DNA of 64,000 bases from Caldilineaceae bacterium (GCA_026645575.1 JAPKMW010000011.1:104251-168250), one strand, 5' to 3'. Counted from the stretch's first letter, positions 46,459-55,493 are shown. Notes: a model not told the origin generated them from the letters alone. Numbers and translations are program-made.

Positions 46459-47748
46459 ATGGCTGAAGTTACGCTTGGACAGGTGGCGGAAACAGAGCAA
46501 GATACCAATGCACGTTGGAATTTTGTGGTCAACCTGTGGGATATTGTCTTTATCATGTTGGGCATCAGCATGATCTCGCGCGAAACGGTGATGCCAGTTC
46601 TCCTCAGCCATCTGACCGATTCCAAGGTGGTGATCGGCTTGATTCCGGCCATTTACAGCCTAGGCGGCAGTTTACCCCAACTGTTAATTGCCAATTTTTC
46701 CGAACGACTGCGCTATAAAAAGCCCTTTGTCATGTTGATCGGCGGCGCCGGCGAACGAGGCGGTTATTTGCTCATCGGTCTGTCGATCTGGCTCTTTGCC
46801 GAATCGGCGCCGGGGCTGGCATTGGCGCTCTTCTTTGTCTTTCTGGCTTATTCCGCGTTTGCGCTGGGCATTGGCACCCCGCCCTGGTATGACATGATTG
46901 CCAAGGTCATCCCAACCCATCGCCGTGGCATCTGGTCGGGGTTGGGGCATGGGTTGGGCGCGTTGACCGCCATCGCCGGCGCCTCCTTTGTCGGCTATGT
47001 GCTGGGCAACTTTGCCTATCCACAAAATTTTGTGATTCTCTTTCTGGTCGGCTTTTTCTTTATGATGGTCTCCTGGGGTGGCCTGGCGTTGACCCGCGAA
47101 CCGCCGAGTACAACGGTAAAAGCGCGGGTCTCTTTGTTCATGTACCTGCAACAGTTGCCGGCGTTGCTACGGCGCGACCATAACTATGCCCGCTTTCTCC
47201 TCAGTCGCACGGTGGCGGTGTTGGGGACTATGGCGAGTGGCTTTTATATGCTCTATGGCATTGAGCATTTTCAAGTCGAGGGCGCCACAGTTGGCTTTCT
47301 CACCGCCATGTTGGTTGCCAGCCAGGCGATTCTCGGATTGGTCTGGGGAACAGTGGCCGACCGTAAAGGTCACAAACTGGTTTTGATCAGCGGGGCCGTG
47401 TTACTGATGGCAGCCGCGCTCACGGCCTGGTTCGCCACCAGTTCGACTTGGCTGGCGGTGGTCTTTTTCCTGCTGGGCGCGGCTATCTCTGCTGAACAGA
47501 CTTCCAGCCTCAATATCATTCTCGAATTCTGCGCCCCGGAAGATCGCCCCACCTATATCGGCCTGACCAACACCCTGCTGGCGCCGACGCTGGCCCTGGC
47601 CCCGCTCGTCGGCGGCTGGCTGGCAACGGTAACAGGCAGCTTCAGTCTACTCTTTCTCGCCGCTGCTCTCTGCGCCGGCCTGGGCGCCTTGCTTTTACTC
47701 TTCTGGGTGAACGAACCGCGTCAACACAAAGGGGTTTATCAAGGGTAG
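46459..47748 (+). CDS. MFS transporter, unknown substrate
   Basis: 430 residues, twelve predicted helices. The loop motif LIANFSERLRYKKPFVMLIGG (about 75-95) and the later WGTVADRKGHKLVLISG (about 297-313) are MFS-type. ATG 46459 is preferred over the immediately preceding TTG; no strong ribosome-binding site is visible. It is followed by the alpha-fucosidase gene on the same strand, so it may import fucose or a product; that is inferred from position. Confidence 0.82.
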   Translation: MAEVTLGQVAETEQDTNARWNFVVNLWDIVFIMLGISMISRETVMPVLLSHLTDSKVVIGLIPAIYSLGGSLPQLLIANFSERLRYKKPFVMLIGGAGERGGYLLIGLSIWLFAESAPGLALALFFVFLAYSAFALGIGTPPWYDMIAKVIPTHRRGIWSGLGHGLGALTAIAGASFVGYVLGNFAYPQNFVILFLVGFFFMMVSWGGLALTREPPSTTVKARVSLFMYLQQLPALLRRDHNYARFLLSRTVAVLGTMASGFYMLYGIEHFQVEGATVGFLTAMLVASQAILGLVWGTVADRKGHKLVLISGAVLLMAAALTAWFATSSTWLAVVFFLLGAAISAEQTSSLNIILEFCAPEDRPTYIGLTNTLLAPTLALAPLVGGWLATVTGSFSLLFLAAALCAGLGALLLLFWVNEPRQHKGVYQG

Positions 47749-47766
47749 CAATTTACCGCGGAGAAA

Positions 47767-47832
47767 TTCGCACGTGGGCGTGCGAACTCCTTGCCAGAGG
47801 CGATTCACCCTGTCACCCTGTCACCTTGTCAA
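47767..47832. repeat. Hairpin and CACCCTGT octamers before the fucosidase gene
   Basis: An 8-bp stem, TTCGCACG / CGTGCGAA (47767-47774 and 47779-47786), is followed by about three ACCCTGTC/ACCTTGTC octamers (47809-47832). Same octamer family as at 8711-8731 and 62431-62522. Confidence 0.6.
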
Positions 47833-47849
47833 GCATTAAGGAGTGATCG

Positions 47850-49238
47850 ATGTCTTTTGAACCAACCTACGCCTCCGTCTCCCAACACCAGGTTCCCGAC
47901 TGGTTTCACAATGCCAAACTGGGCATCTTTATCCACTGGGGTCTCTACTCGGTGCCGGCCTTTGCCCCTAATGCGGGCGAGTTGAGCGAAATCCTCGCCA
48001 GCGGCGCCTGGGAAAAGTGGTTTGCCAACAATCCCTACGCCGAGTGGTATATGAACTCCTACCGTATCGACGGTAGCCCGACGCAGGAGTATCACCGAGC
48101 GAAGTATGGCCCCCGCTTCAACTATGCCGAGTTTGGGCCGATCTTTAACCAGGCCGTGGAGCAGTGGGACCCGGACGCCTGGGCGCGGCTCTTTCAGCAG
48201 GTCAATGCCCGTTATGTGGTCTTGACAACGAAGCACCATGACGGCTTTCTCATGTGGCCCAGCCAGACGCCGAACCCTTTTATTCGCGACTACCATGTCA
48301 AACGGGATCTGGTGGGCGAGTTGGGCAACGTCGTGCGCGGTCAGGGGATGCGCATGGCCTACTACTACTCCGGCGGCATCGACTGGACCTTCAACCCGCA
48401 GATTGTCCGCCACATCACCGACTTGCAGCGCGCCGTCCCCCAGCAGCCCGACTATGTCGCCTATGCCAACGCCCACTGGAGCGAGTTGTTCGACCGCTAT
48501 CAGACGGCCATTCTCTGGAATGATATTGCTTATCCCAGCGCAACCAACTTAAATGAACTCTTTGCCGAGTATTACAACAAGATGCCGGACGGACTGGTCA
48601 ACAACCGCTTTACGCAAAAGTTCCAGATGGATGCCCACGGCATTGTCAGTGACAACCACTTTGATTTTGAGACGCCGGAATACACCTCCTTTAGCGAGAT
48701 TCGGACGAAGAAATGGGAATCGTGCCGCGGCATTGGCGCTTCGTTTGGCTACAATGCCATGGAAGGGCCAGAGCAGTATCAATCAGTGGAAAACCTGGTG
48801 CGCTCGTTTGTGGATATTGTGAGCAAAAACGGCAACCTGCTGCTCAACATTGGGCCAATGCCCGACGGCACGATCCCGCAACTGCAACTGGAACGCTTGC
48901 TGGGTTTGGGTGAGTGGCTGGCGGTGAATGGTGACGCGCTCTTTGATACCCGCCCGTGGCATGTGGCCGAAGGCAAAACCGATGGTGACGTTGCTGTCCG
49001 CTTTACGCAAAAGGGTGATAGTCTCTACGCCACCTTGCTCGACACGCCAGCGACGACACAATTTGTTCTCGCCAACCTGCAAGCTACGCCGGAGACGACG
49101 ATTCGAGTGCTCGGTCAGTCTACCCCAGCCACCTGGCGGCAGCGAGAAGAAGGGATTGTTGTCGAGTTGCCGGCGACGCTCCCCACTGCACCGGCGCACG
49201 CGCTGCAAATCACGCCGCAGCCGCAACGGCTGTCATAA
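47850..49238 (+). CDS. Alpha-L-fucosidase, glycoside hydrolase family 29
   Basis: 462 residues, no signal peptide, AAGGAG before the ATG. GH29 hallmarks are present: WFHNAKLGIFIHWGLYSVPAF near residue 15, YVVLTTKHHDGFLMWPS (about 122-138), and the nucleophile Asp in ILWNDIAYP (about 224). ESCRGIGASFGYN and the KNGNLLLNIGPMPDGTIP stretch are also characteristic. Length fits a catalytic TIM barrel plus a C-terminal beta-sandwich. Removes alpha-linked L-fucose from glycans in the cytosol. Fits with nearby GH2, CUT1 transporter and dehydrogenase as a glycan-use region. Confidence 0.95.
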   Translation: MSFEPTYASVSQHQVPDWFHNAKLGIFIHWGLYSVPAFAPNAGELSEILASGAWEKWFANNPYAEWYMNSYRIDGSPTQEYHRAKYGPRFNYAEFGPIFNQAVEQWDPDAWARLFQQVNARYVVLTTKHHDGFLMWPSQTPNPFIRDYHVKRDLVGELGNVVRGQGMRMAYYYSGGIDWTFNPQIVRHITDLQRAVPQQPDYVAYANAHWSELFDRYQTAILWNDIAYPSATNLNELFAEYYNKMPDGLVNNRFTQKFQMDAHGIVSDNHFDFETPEYTSFSEIRTKKWESCRGIGASFGYNAMEGPEQYQSVENLVRSFVDIVSKNGNLLLNIGPMPDGTIPQLQLERLLGLGEWLAVNGDALFDTRPWHVAEGKTDGDVAVRFTQKGDSLYATLLDTPATTQFVLANLQATPETTIRVLGQSTPATWRQREEGIVVELPATLPTAPAHALQITPQPQRLS

Positions 49239-49302
49239 TTGCCCTACAGCGAATTGCATAATAGCAACGAAAAGTCGGGTGGTTTCCACTCGGCTTTTCT
49301 GT

Positions 49303-49308
49303 TATAAT
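49303..49308 (+). promoter_or_regulatory. -10 element before the two-gene small-protein operon
   Basis: TATAAT in TTATAATAAG, 42 bases before the GTG start at 49350; the -35 is weak (TGGTTT region near 49280). Confidence 0.4.
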
Positions 49309-49349
49309 AAGATCATAGTTTTTCACGATAAGTCGAAAGCGGTTATGCT

Positions 49350-49595
49350 GTGACTGAAGATGATATTGTTGGCGAAATCTCACACATCGAGACTTTTGCT
49401 TCGGGAACAGGCGTCCATATTCGACACTACCTGATCAGCCGTTACGGGCGAGGCAAATGGCGAAAACGCAAGGGGATCGCGCTTGTGCTTGATGAGAATG
49501 GCGTCCCACGGCTAGCTGAAATTCATTGGTTTGAGGCAACGGGTATTGGTCGACGAGATGTTAAACGCAAAGAATGGTTGGAAGACGAACAATGA
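49350..49595 (+). CDS. Small basic protein of unknown function, possible toxin partner
   Basis: 81 residues, GTG start; an ATG-led alternative is not available. Compact, basic centre (HYLISRYGRGKWRKRKGIA) followed by LDENGVPRLAEIHWFEATGIGRRDVKRK. I recall similar GRGKWRKxKGIA...HWFEAxGIG proteins in Cyanobacteria and Chloroflexota, without an assigned function. Its stop overlaps the start of a ribbon-helix-helix-like protein by four bases, a layout typical of toxin-antitoxin operons, but also of many coupled genes. Confidence 0.65.
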   Translation: MTEDDIVGEISHIETFASGTGVHIRHYLISRYGRGKWRKRKGIALVLDENGVPRLAEIHWFEATGIGRRDVKRKEWLEDEQ

Positions 49596-49936
49596 ACTAT
49601 ATGAAATGTATCAATAACCAAGGAAATGAAGCGTCTTTGACAATCGGTGCGATTTACCGAGCTTTGCCGACAACGCCGTTGGAAGACAAAACTGGTATGG
49701 TGCGCATCGTTGACAATGAAGGGGAAGATTATCTCTATCCCCATCGTTGGTTTGAGCTTGTGCCAGAACAGATGTTGGCCGCTGGTTTATCTGACTTAGT
49801 GACTGTTCACTTGACTGGCCGATCTAAAATTGCCATTCGCGACCTTGCCAACGCAAAAGGCGTTTCAATGTCAGCAATTGTGCGCGAATGGATTGACGAA
49901 AGACTTGATTTGCCTGAATTGTTGCAAACTTCTTAA
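49592..49936 (+). CDS. Small two-domain protein with C-terminal ribbon-helix-helix-like segment, possible antitoxin
   Basis: 114 residues; start at ATG 49592 chosen for the ATGA overlap with the previous stop. The N-terminal half (LTIGAIYRALPTTPLEDKTG, EDYLYPHRWFELV) looks like a small SH3-like barrel. The C-terminal half (LVTVHLTGRSKIAIRDLANAKG, then VSMSAIVREWIDERLD) matches a ribbon-helix-helix pattern: a strand followed by two helices, as in CopG-type DNA-binding antitoxins. Expected to bind DNA as a dimer and possibly the 81-residue partner. Inference only; no toxin motif is recognised in the partner. Confidence 0.65.
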   Translation: MNYMKCINNQGNEASLTIGAIYRALPTTPLEDKTGMVRIVDNEGEDYLYPHRWFELVPEQMLAAGLSDLVTVHLTGRSKIAIRDLANAKGVSMSAIVREWIDERLDLPELLQTS

Positions 49937-49957
49937 AACAATAAGCAAGAGGTGTTT

Positions 49958-50977
49958 ATGAAAGCCTTAGTTTGGGAAGGTCCGCGCCAGATGAATCTGC
50001 GCGAGGTGGCCGATCCGAAGCCGGCGGCGGATGAAGTATTGATCCGCGTCGCCTTTTCTGGCATTTGCGGTTCCGAGTTGGGTGGCTACCTGGGCCACAA
50101 CTCGTTGCGCGTGCCACCGTTGATTATGGGCCATGAATTTTCGGGGGAGATTGTGGCGCTGGGCGAAAATGCCCAGGCGGCGAAAGCATCCCTGGCGGTC
50201 GGCCAGCAAGTGACCGTTAACCCGCTCATCAGCCCGCCCTGGTCCAAAGCGGCGCTCAAAGGGCGGCACAACCTGACCCTGCCGCGCAACATCCTGGGCA
50301 TCCACCGTCCCGGCAGCTATGCCGAATATGTGACGGCGCCGGCCAGCAATGTCTACCCGCTGCCGGCGGGGATGAGCCTGGAACACGCCGCCCTCACCGA
50401 GCCGTTGGCCTGTGGGCTGCGCGCCGCCAAATTGTCCGGTTGCACAGCGACCGATCGGGTGCTGATCACTGGCCTCGGCCCCATCGGGCTGTTGACCTTG
50501 CAGGCGGTCAAGGCGATGGGGGTGCAGAGCATCTTTGCCACCGACACCGACCCGGATCGCATTGCCATCGGCAACCACTTTGGTATCACCGTGCTGAATC
50601 CGCGCGAAGTCAACGTGGTGAAGACGATCAAGGAAGCGACGGGCGACGGCGTTGATATGGCGATTGACGCGGTCGGCGCCAGCGCCACCCGTCGCGAGTG
50701 TCTGGAAGCCGTGACGCCGGGCGGCAAGGTGGTCTTCACCGGCCTGCACGACGAAGAGAGCAACATCCAGGCTAACTTGCTCGTACGCAGCGAAATCACC
50801 ATCCAGGGCAGCTTTGCCTACACCCCGCTCGACTTTGAACACGCCTTTGCCTGGCTGGCGGAAGGACGCATTGAGATCGACCCCTGGCTGCAAAAATCGC
50901 CGCTAGCTGAAGGGGGCGCCTGTTTTGAGCAACTGCTGGGCAAACCAGGGCCGGTGGCGAAGATTTTGTTGTATTAG
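49958..50977 (+). CDS. Medium-chain zinc-type alcohol/polyol dehydrogenase lacking structural-zinc cysteines
   Basis: 339 residues from ATG 49958 (AAGAGGTGTTT upstream); a GTG two codons earlier is less likely. Catalytic zinc ligands are recognisable: Cys in SGICGSE (about 37) and the GHE pair in MGHEFSGE (about 62-63). The Rossmann fold carries GLGPIGLLTLQAVKAMG (about 170-186). The loop that normally binds the structural zinc through four Cys reads NPLISPPWSKAALKGRHNLT, with all four missing while the surrounding GRHNL is kept. Closest in style to sorbitol/threonine/butanediol dehydrogenases. Likely oxidises a sugar alcohol or sugar; substrate unknown. Confidence 0.88.
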   Translation: MKALVWEGPRQMNLREVADPKPAADEVLIRVAFSGICGSELGGYLGHNSLRVPPLIMGHEFSGEIVALGENAQAAKASLAVGQQVTVNPLISPPWSKAALKGRHNLTLPRNILGIHRPGSYAEYVTAPASNVYPLPAGMSLEHAALTEPLACGLRAAKLSGCTATDRVLITGLGPIGLLTLQAVKAMGVQSIFATDTDPDRIAIGNHFGITVLNPREVNVVKTIKEATGDGVDMAIDAVGASATRRECLEAVTPGGKVVFTGLHDEESNIQANLLVRSEITIQGSFAYTPLDFEHAFAWLAEGRIEIDPWLQKSPLAEGGACFEQLLGKPGPVAKILLY

Positions 50978-51010
50978 CCGTTTTACCCGTAGGCGCCTAG
51001 AAGGAAACCG

Positions 51011-51060
51011 ACCCTTGCGGTCGCCCAACGTAGGGGCGACCGCAAGGGTGCGCCCCTACG
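51011..51060. repeat. Two overlapping, mutually exclusive hairpins
   Basis: Hairpin 1 is a perfect 16-bp stem (ACCCTTGCGGTCGCCC at 51011-51026, complement at 51034-51049). Hairpin 2 is a 10-bp stem CGTAGGGGCG / CGCCCCTACG (51029-51038 and 51051-51060) that shares bases with it. Probably a REP-like unit; it sits in the spacer before the fructosamine-kinase-like gene. Confidence 0.7.
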
Positions 51061-51074
51061 ATGTAATCAAAGTT

Positions 51075-51983
51075 ATGCACCATCCATCGCTCACCCGTTT
51101 GTTACATGACGCTATCCGCTTACCGTTGGAGCAATGTGTCTCGACCTACCTGGGGCGCGCCTGGCAGGTAAAAACGGTCGAGAGCAAACATGATGAATCC
51201 TCTCACCCTGCGGCACTGTTATCAGATGGGCATGACACGGTCTTTGTCAAGCTCAATGAAGGCGCACTGGCGGTCGATCAACTGACACAGGAGGTGGCCG
51301 GGTTACGGCTTCTCACCCAACAAGCAGGCGTGCTGACGCCGACGGTCATCGATTTGCTACCGGTTGACGATGGCGCGTTGGTTATTATGGTGGCCGTTGC
51401 GGCAGTTCAACGGGGTGAGCAGCAGTGGCGGGCGATGGGCGCTGCGCTGGCACAGATTCATCAAGTCAAAGGGGCAACCTTTGGCTTGGCTTCTCATTGT
51501 TACTGGGGCAGCGTCTATCAGGATAATCGTCCGCTGCCCGACTGGCCGGCTTTCTTCTGGCAGCGACGCCTTGTTCCCCGCTTGCAAGCCGCGGTGGCAA
51601 CGGGGCGCCTCCCCGTATCACTCATCACTGCGGTTGAAGCATTGGAAAGCCGCCTGCCTTCGCTCTGTGGGCCGCTTGTATCACCAACCTTGTTACACGG
51701 CGATGCCCACCAAAACAACTTTCTCAGTACAGCCCAGGGGGCGTTCTTGATCGATCCGGCGGTCTACTACGGTCATCCAGAGGTAGATCTGGCTCATATT
51801 GATTTCTTTACCCCAGTTCCGCCTGCCTTTTGGGACGGTTATACCGCCGTTGCCTCCATCGATCCTGGCTTTGCCCAACGTCGCTCCTTATGGCTGCTGC
51901 CTACCTGGCTGGCCATGGTTGAACTTGATGGGCCACACCATTTACCCCGGCTAGAGCAGATTCTTATTGATTTATCAGCATAA
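51075..51983 (+). CDS. Fructosamine kinase-family protein
   Basis: 302 residues from ATG 51075. Catalytic loop LLHGDAHQNNFL is followed by AFLIDPAVYYGHPEVDLAHIDFF, which matches the fructosamine/ketosamine kinase signature (IDPAvYYGhrEvDLA) rather than the general APH form. The family phosphorylates protein- or amino-acid-bound ketosamines to start deglycation. Usual length is about 290, so it is complete. No clear Shine-Dalgarno; the start follows a double-hairpin element by 15 bases. Its own transcription or coupling to the dehydrogenase cannot be decided by eye. Confidence 0.85.
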   Translation: MHHPSLTRLLHDAIRLPLEQCVSTYLGRAWQVKTVESKHDESSHPAALLSDGHDTVFVKLNEGALAVDQLTQEVAGLRLLTQQAGVLTPTVIDLLPVDDGALVIMVAVAAVQRGEQQWRAMGAALAQIHQVKGATFGLASHCYWGSVYQDNRPLPDWPAFFWQRRLVPRLQAAVATGRLPVSLITAVEALESRLPSLCGPLVSPTLLHGDAHQNNFLSTAQGAFLIDPAVYYGHPEVDLAHIDFFTPVPPAFWDGYTAVASIDPGFAQRRSLWLLPTWLAMVELDGPHHLPRLEQILIDLSA

Positions 51984-52163
51984 AGCGAAAGAAGCGCGCC
52001 TTTTGGGCAAAAGACGGCCTTCTGTGGTTTGCCCGGCGCGGGTTAAGTCATTTGGCAGATGTGTCTCCATACTTCTACAGATGTAAGGTCGATTGCGCCA
52101 GTGGTAGAGTAAAGAGCGGTTCAAGCGCGCAGCCCAACGAAGTAAGCGTGTGGAGAGACAACT

Positions 52164-55100
52164 ATGTCACTTGAAATGAATACCCTGGGGCGTTTCCAAC
52201 TCCTCGTCGATGGTCGGGATGTGACGACGCAATTGGACGCCAGCCGCACCTTTTTGTTAACCTACCTGGCTGATACCGCCCGGCCACAGCCGCGCGATCA
52301 CCTGGCTGAATTGTTGTGGCCCGAACGGCCCAATGGGCGCGCCCGCTCAAATCTGCGCACCTTGCTTACGCGGCTGCGTCCCCTATTGGCGGATTATTTG
52401 CAGGTAACAACCGAGTGGGTGGCCCTCCAACCGTTGTCTTTGATTCAGTTGGACGCCCACGTCTTTGCCACTCAGCTTGCGCTGGCGCAGCAGGCGTCGC
52501 CTACGGTGGCACGGCAGGCGTTCGCCACGGCCATGCGCTACTATCGGGGTGATTTCTTAGCAACCTATGCCGGTGCGTGGAACCCGGAAATGGAAAGCTG
52601 GTTGACGGCGCGCCGGCTTGCCTTGCATGGTCAAGCGGTGCAGACCCTGCGACAGCTACTAACCGCCGCAGATGATCTCGATCCAACGGCTGCGACATCT
52701 TACGCCCGCCAGTTGCTCGAACTCGAACCGCTGGATGAGGCGGCTTGCCGTCAGTTGATGAGTCTGCTTGCTCAACAAGGGCAGCGTGATGAAGCGCAGT
52801 GGCACTATCAACGCTACCAACACGCCTTGCGCGAAGCCTGGGCGACGGCAACGCCCAGTGAAGAGTTAGTCATGCTGGCGGCCAAAATTCGCTTGGGCTT
52901 GCCCCACAGCCGTAGTGCCGTCGCTATGCCTCCGGTGCTTGTCGGCGGTGCGGCGCCGGCAGCCCCGCACGAATCAAGGAAGCAAGCGCCAAATGCAACA
53001 GCCGCCGTTGCCCATTTCCACTTTCCCGCACCGCTCAAACCGCTGGTGGGACGTAAGCAGGAGCGTGCTCAGATCGGCCAGTGGTTGGATTTGGGCTATC
53101 GGCTGATTTCCGTCACGGGCTTGGGTGGGGTGGGCAAAAGTCATTTTGTGCAGACGGTGATTGCCGCTCAACAAGCGCGTTGGCGTCATGGCGCGCTCTA
53201 TGTTCCCCTGGCGCCGGCGACAACCGGCGCCCCACCAGCGCAACTTACGCTGCAAGAGCGTCAGCAGATGGCCGTTGCGGCCCTGGCGCGCGCTGTCGCT
53301 GCGCCCTTGTCCATCACCCTTCAGCCCAACCAGGATTATGGGGAACAGTTTCAGGCGGCGCTCAGCGGCTATGCCTGTTGTCTGGTGCTGGATAATTTTG
53401 AGCAGATCCTACCGGCGGCGGCTTACCTCCAAAGCTTGCTTGCACGGGCTGGTCAAGTAACGGTGATTGCCATTTCCCGTTTACGCTTAGGGTTAGCGGC
53501 GGAAGTCAACTTGACCTTGACTGGCCTGCCACTGGCGCCGGTTCTCAACCAGGGCGGGCGGGAAAGCCGATCATCGCATGCTGACACCAAGGGTAATGAA
53601 CCGGCGTCGGGTACAGCGCTGGCTCTATTAATGCATAACTTGACCCGGCATCTGCCTGGTTTTCAACCGACAGCGGCTGATCGCGTGGTGCTGCAGCAGA
53701 TTTGTCGAGCGGTGCATGGGCTGCCGCTGGCGTTGGAACTGGCGCCGGTTTTGGCGCGTCGGTTGCCGTTGACGGAAGTGGCCGCCCGCTTAACCGCCGA
53801 ACCGCTGACCTTGAGCGCTGACTTTGCCGACCTGCCGGAACAGCAGCGCTCGCTTTATACCGTGCTGGACGCCATGTTTACTGCCGCTTCCCCCGCCGTT
53901 CAAGAAGCGCTGGTGCGACTATCGGTCTTTGCCGGTCCTTTCACCGCCGCTGATGCTGTATGTCTCGTCAAAAGCCCTTTGTTGGCTGAGATCAAGCAGC
54001 AGAGTTGGCTGGAAACCGTCGCACCGGAACAACTGACGCTACATCCTCTGGTGGCTTCCTTTGTACGCGGCCTATGCGTGGATCAAAAGTGGGCGATGAT
54101 CTACGCCCAAGCCCGCCGCGCCCATGCCGGCTATTATGCCAAATTGGTTGACGGCCACCACTTTTTCCAAAACCCACACTATACAGCAGGTACGATTTGG
54201 TTACGCCAACATTTTGCAGAGATTACCACGGCCTGTCAGACCTTCTTAGCGGAAACCCCAGAAGCGGCGGTGCCACTGTTACATGTAATTGCAATGTATG
54301 GCCATCACTTTGGCGATCAACAGACCGTACACCAGTGGCTGCGGCAAGGCTTAGATAAACTGCCCAAGACTTTGCCCGCCCGATTTCGTTTGTTACTGGA
54401 CTATGTTGCCTGCACTACCGAATTGCGCAATGTGGCTGCTGCCAACGCTGCGTTGGTAGAAGCGCGCATCTATGCGGCGGATCAAGATGACCAAGCGGCG
54501 TTGCTTGCGCTCTATGAAAGGCTGGCGTGGGCCGCCCATCTCGATTACGCCGCCGACAACCCACAACGGCGTCTAGAGGGGCGACATTACTTTTCACAAG
54601 GGTTGGCGCTGGCGGAAACAATGGGGGATCAGTCACAGGTTGTGAATATGTTGGCACACCGGGCCTTTTTTGCCTGTTGGGATCCGGCTGGTTATCCGCA
54701 AGCGCAGGTCGATCTACAACAGGCCCTGACCATTGCCCATCAGCTTGGGCAACCGGGGGTACTCGGGATTGTTTATAAAATCTTGGCCTATGTGGAGTTC
54801 GTCGCCGGCCACTTGGTGCTAGCCCAGCGCTACAGTGAACGCGGGATGCAACTACTTGCCGCGGAAGGGGGTATGCTGATGACCCTTGGTTGGCTCTATA
54901 TGGAGCGCAGCCAGATTGCATTGGCGCAACGCGATATGCCGACGGCGCGACACTATCTCACCCTGGCTAGTGAAATTTTCCATCCAGTCTCCTACGAGGC
55001 CGGGTTGACGCAGTATCACACGCTGTTGGGGATTGTGGCCTTCTTAGAGGAAAATCCAGATGAGGCCGAATGCTACTGGTTACGCGCCTATCGGGCGGTC

Positions 55101-55388
55101 CAACAGATGAACGGGCAGGACAAGCTGACGGTAACGCTTACGCTAGGAATTGGCGTGACTCAATTAATCAATGGTGATCCCATGCTTGGCGCGCAGTTGG
55201 TGACGGTGGCCCGTGTACAGTATCAAGAACGAAGCTTTCATTGGGTGCAACCGGAGCAACAATTGATGACCGCTTTACTGGAACGGGCAGCGGCGGAAAT
55301 GAATCTCCTTGCGCTATCGGCAATGGTGATTGATGCCCAAGTGGCGGCGCAAGCGATCCTGCTATTAGCGGAACATACGCTCCGCTAA
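52164..55388 (+). CDS. SARP-like BTAD regulator with STAND ATPase and TPR domains
   Basis: 1074 residues; GGAGAG precedes the ATG. Domain order: OmpR-type winged helix (about 1-95, FLLTYLADTARPQPRDHLAELLWPE...NLRTLLTRLR), BTAD helices (about 100-240, EPLDEAACRQLMSLLAQQGQRDEA), NB-ARC/STAND ATPase (P-loop GLGGVGKSH about 318-326, Walker B-like LVLDNFEQIL about 410, GLPLALELA about 527), then a TPR-rich C-terminus (about 700-1074). Such regulators bind short direct repeats spaced by about 11 bp overlapping the -35 position. Two such promoters occur just downstream on the opposite strand, ahead of a peptide gene and a subtilase gene, and are likely targets. The TPR part is the probable ligand sensor. 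Confidence 0.9.
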   Translation: MSLEMNTLGRFQLLVDGRDVTTQLDASRTFLLTYLADTARPQPRDHLAELLWPERPNGRARSNLRTLLTRLRPLLADYLQVTTEWVALQPLSLIQLDAHVFATQLALAQQASPTVARQAFATAMRYYRGDFLATYAGAWNPEMESWLTARRLALHGQAVQTLRQLLTAADDLDPTAATSYARQLLELEPLDEAACRQLMSLLAQQGQRDEAQWHYQRYQHALREAWATATPSEELVMLAAKIRLGLPHSRSAVAMPPVLVGGAAPAAPHESRKQAPNATAAVAHFHFPAPLKPLVGRKQERAQIGQWLDLGYRLISVTGLGGVGKSHFVQTVIAAQQARWRHGALYVPLAPATTGAPPAQLTLQERQQMAVAALARAVAAPLSITLQPNQDYGEQFQAALSGYACCLVLDNFEQILPAAAYLQSLLARAGQVTVIAISRLRLGLAAEVNLTLTGLPLAPVLNQGGRESRSSHADTKGNEPASGTALALLMHNLTRHLPGFQPTAADRVVLQQICRAVHGLPLALELAPVLARRLPLTEVAARLTAEPLTLSADFADLPEQQRSLYTVLDAMFTAASPAVQEALVRLSVFAGPFTAADAVCLVKSPLLAEIKQQSWLETVAPEQLTLHPLVASFVRGLCVDQKWAMIYAQARRAHAGYYAKLVDGHHFFQNPHYTAGTIWLRQHFAEITTACQTFLAETPEAAVPLLHVIAMYGHHFGDQQTVHQWLRQGLDKLPKTLPARFRLLLDYVACTTELRNVAAANAALVEARIYAADQDDQAALLALYERLAWAAHLDYAADNPQRRLEGRHYFSQGLALAETMGDQSQVVNMLAHRAFFACWDPAGYPQAQVDLQQALTIAHQLGQPGVLGIVYKILAYVEFVAGHLVLAQRYSERGMQLLAAEGGMLMTLGWLYMERSQIALAQRDMPTARHYLTLASEIFHPVSYEAGLTQYHTLLGIVAFLEENPDEAECYWLRAYRAVQQMNGQDKLTVTLTLGIGVTQLINGDPMLGAQLVTVARVQYQERSFHWVQPEQQLMTALLERAAAEMNLLALSAMVIDAQVAAQAILLLAEHTLR

Positions 55389-55394
55389 CGCCAG

Positions 55395-55493
55395 TTAGGA
55401 AAAGCGGTGCACATGTCCCCAGCCATTCTTAGGGCTCCGTAAAGGTGCATCCGTAAAGTGGCGGCTAAAAGACAAGTTGAGTAATCGCTGCAT
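55395..55493 (-). CDS. 32-residue peptide gene under a SARP-type promoter
   Basis: ATG at 55493 with a strong AAAGGAG (complement of 55503-55509) nine bases upstream. The 32-residue product starts MQRLLNLSFSRHF and ends GWGHVHRFS, followed by TAA. It is basic, with His/Arg and aromatic residues, and contains no Cys and no signal peptide. A promoter module nearly identical to that of the neighbouring subtilase lies about 130 bases upstream on the same strand, isolated from the subtilase by a strong hairpin. It ends 7 bases before the end of the convergent regulator gene. It is too short for homology recognition. A signalling peptide, RiPP precursor or simply a leader peptide are all possible; function unknown. 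Confidence 0.5.
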   Translation of the reverse strand: MQRLLNLSFSRHFTDAPLRSPKNGWGHVHRFS

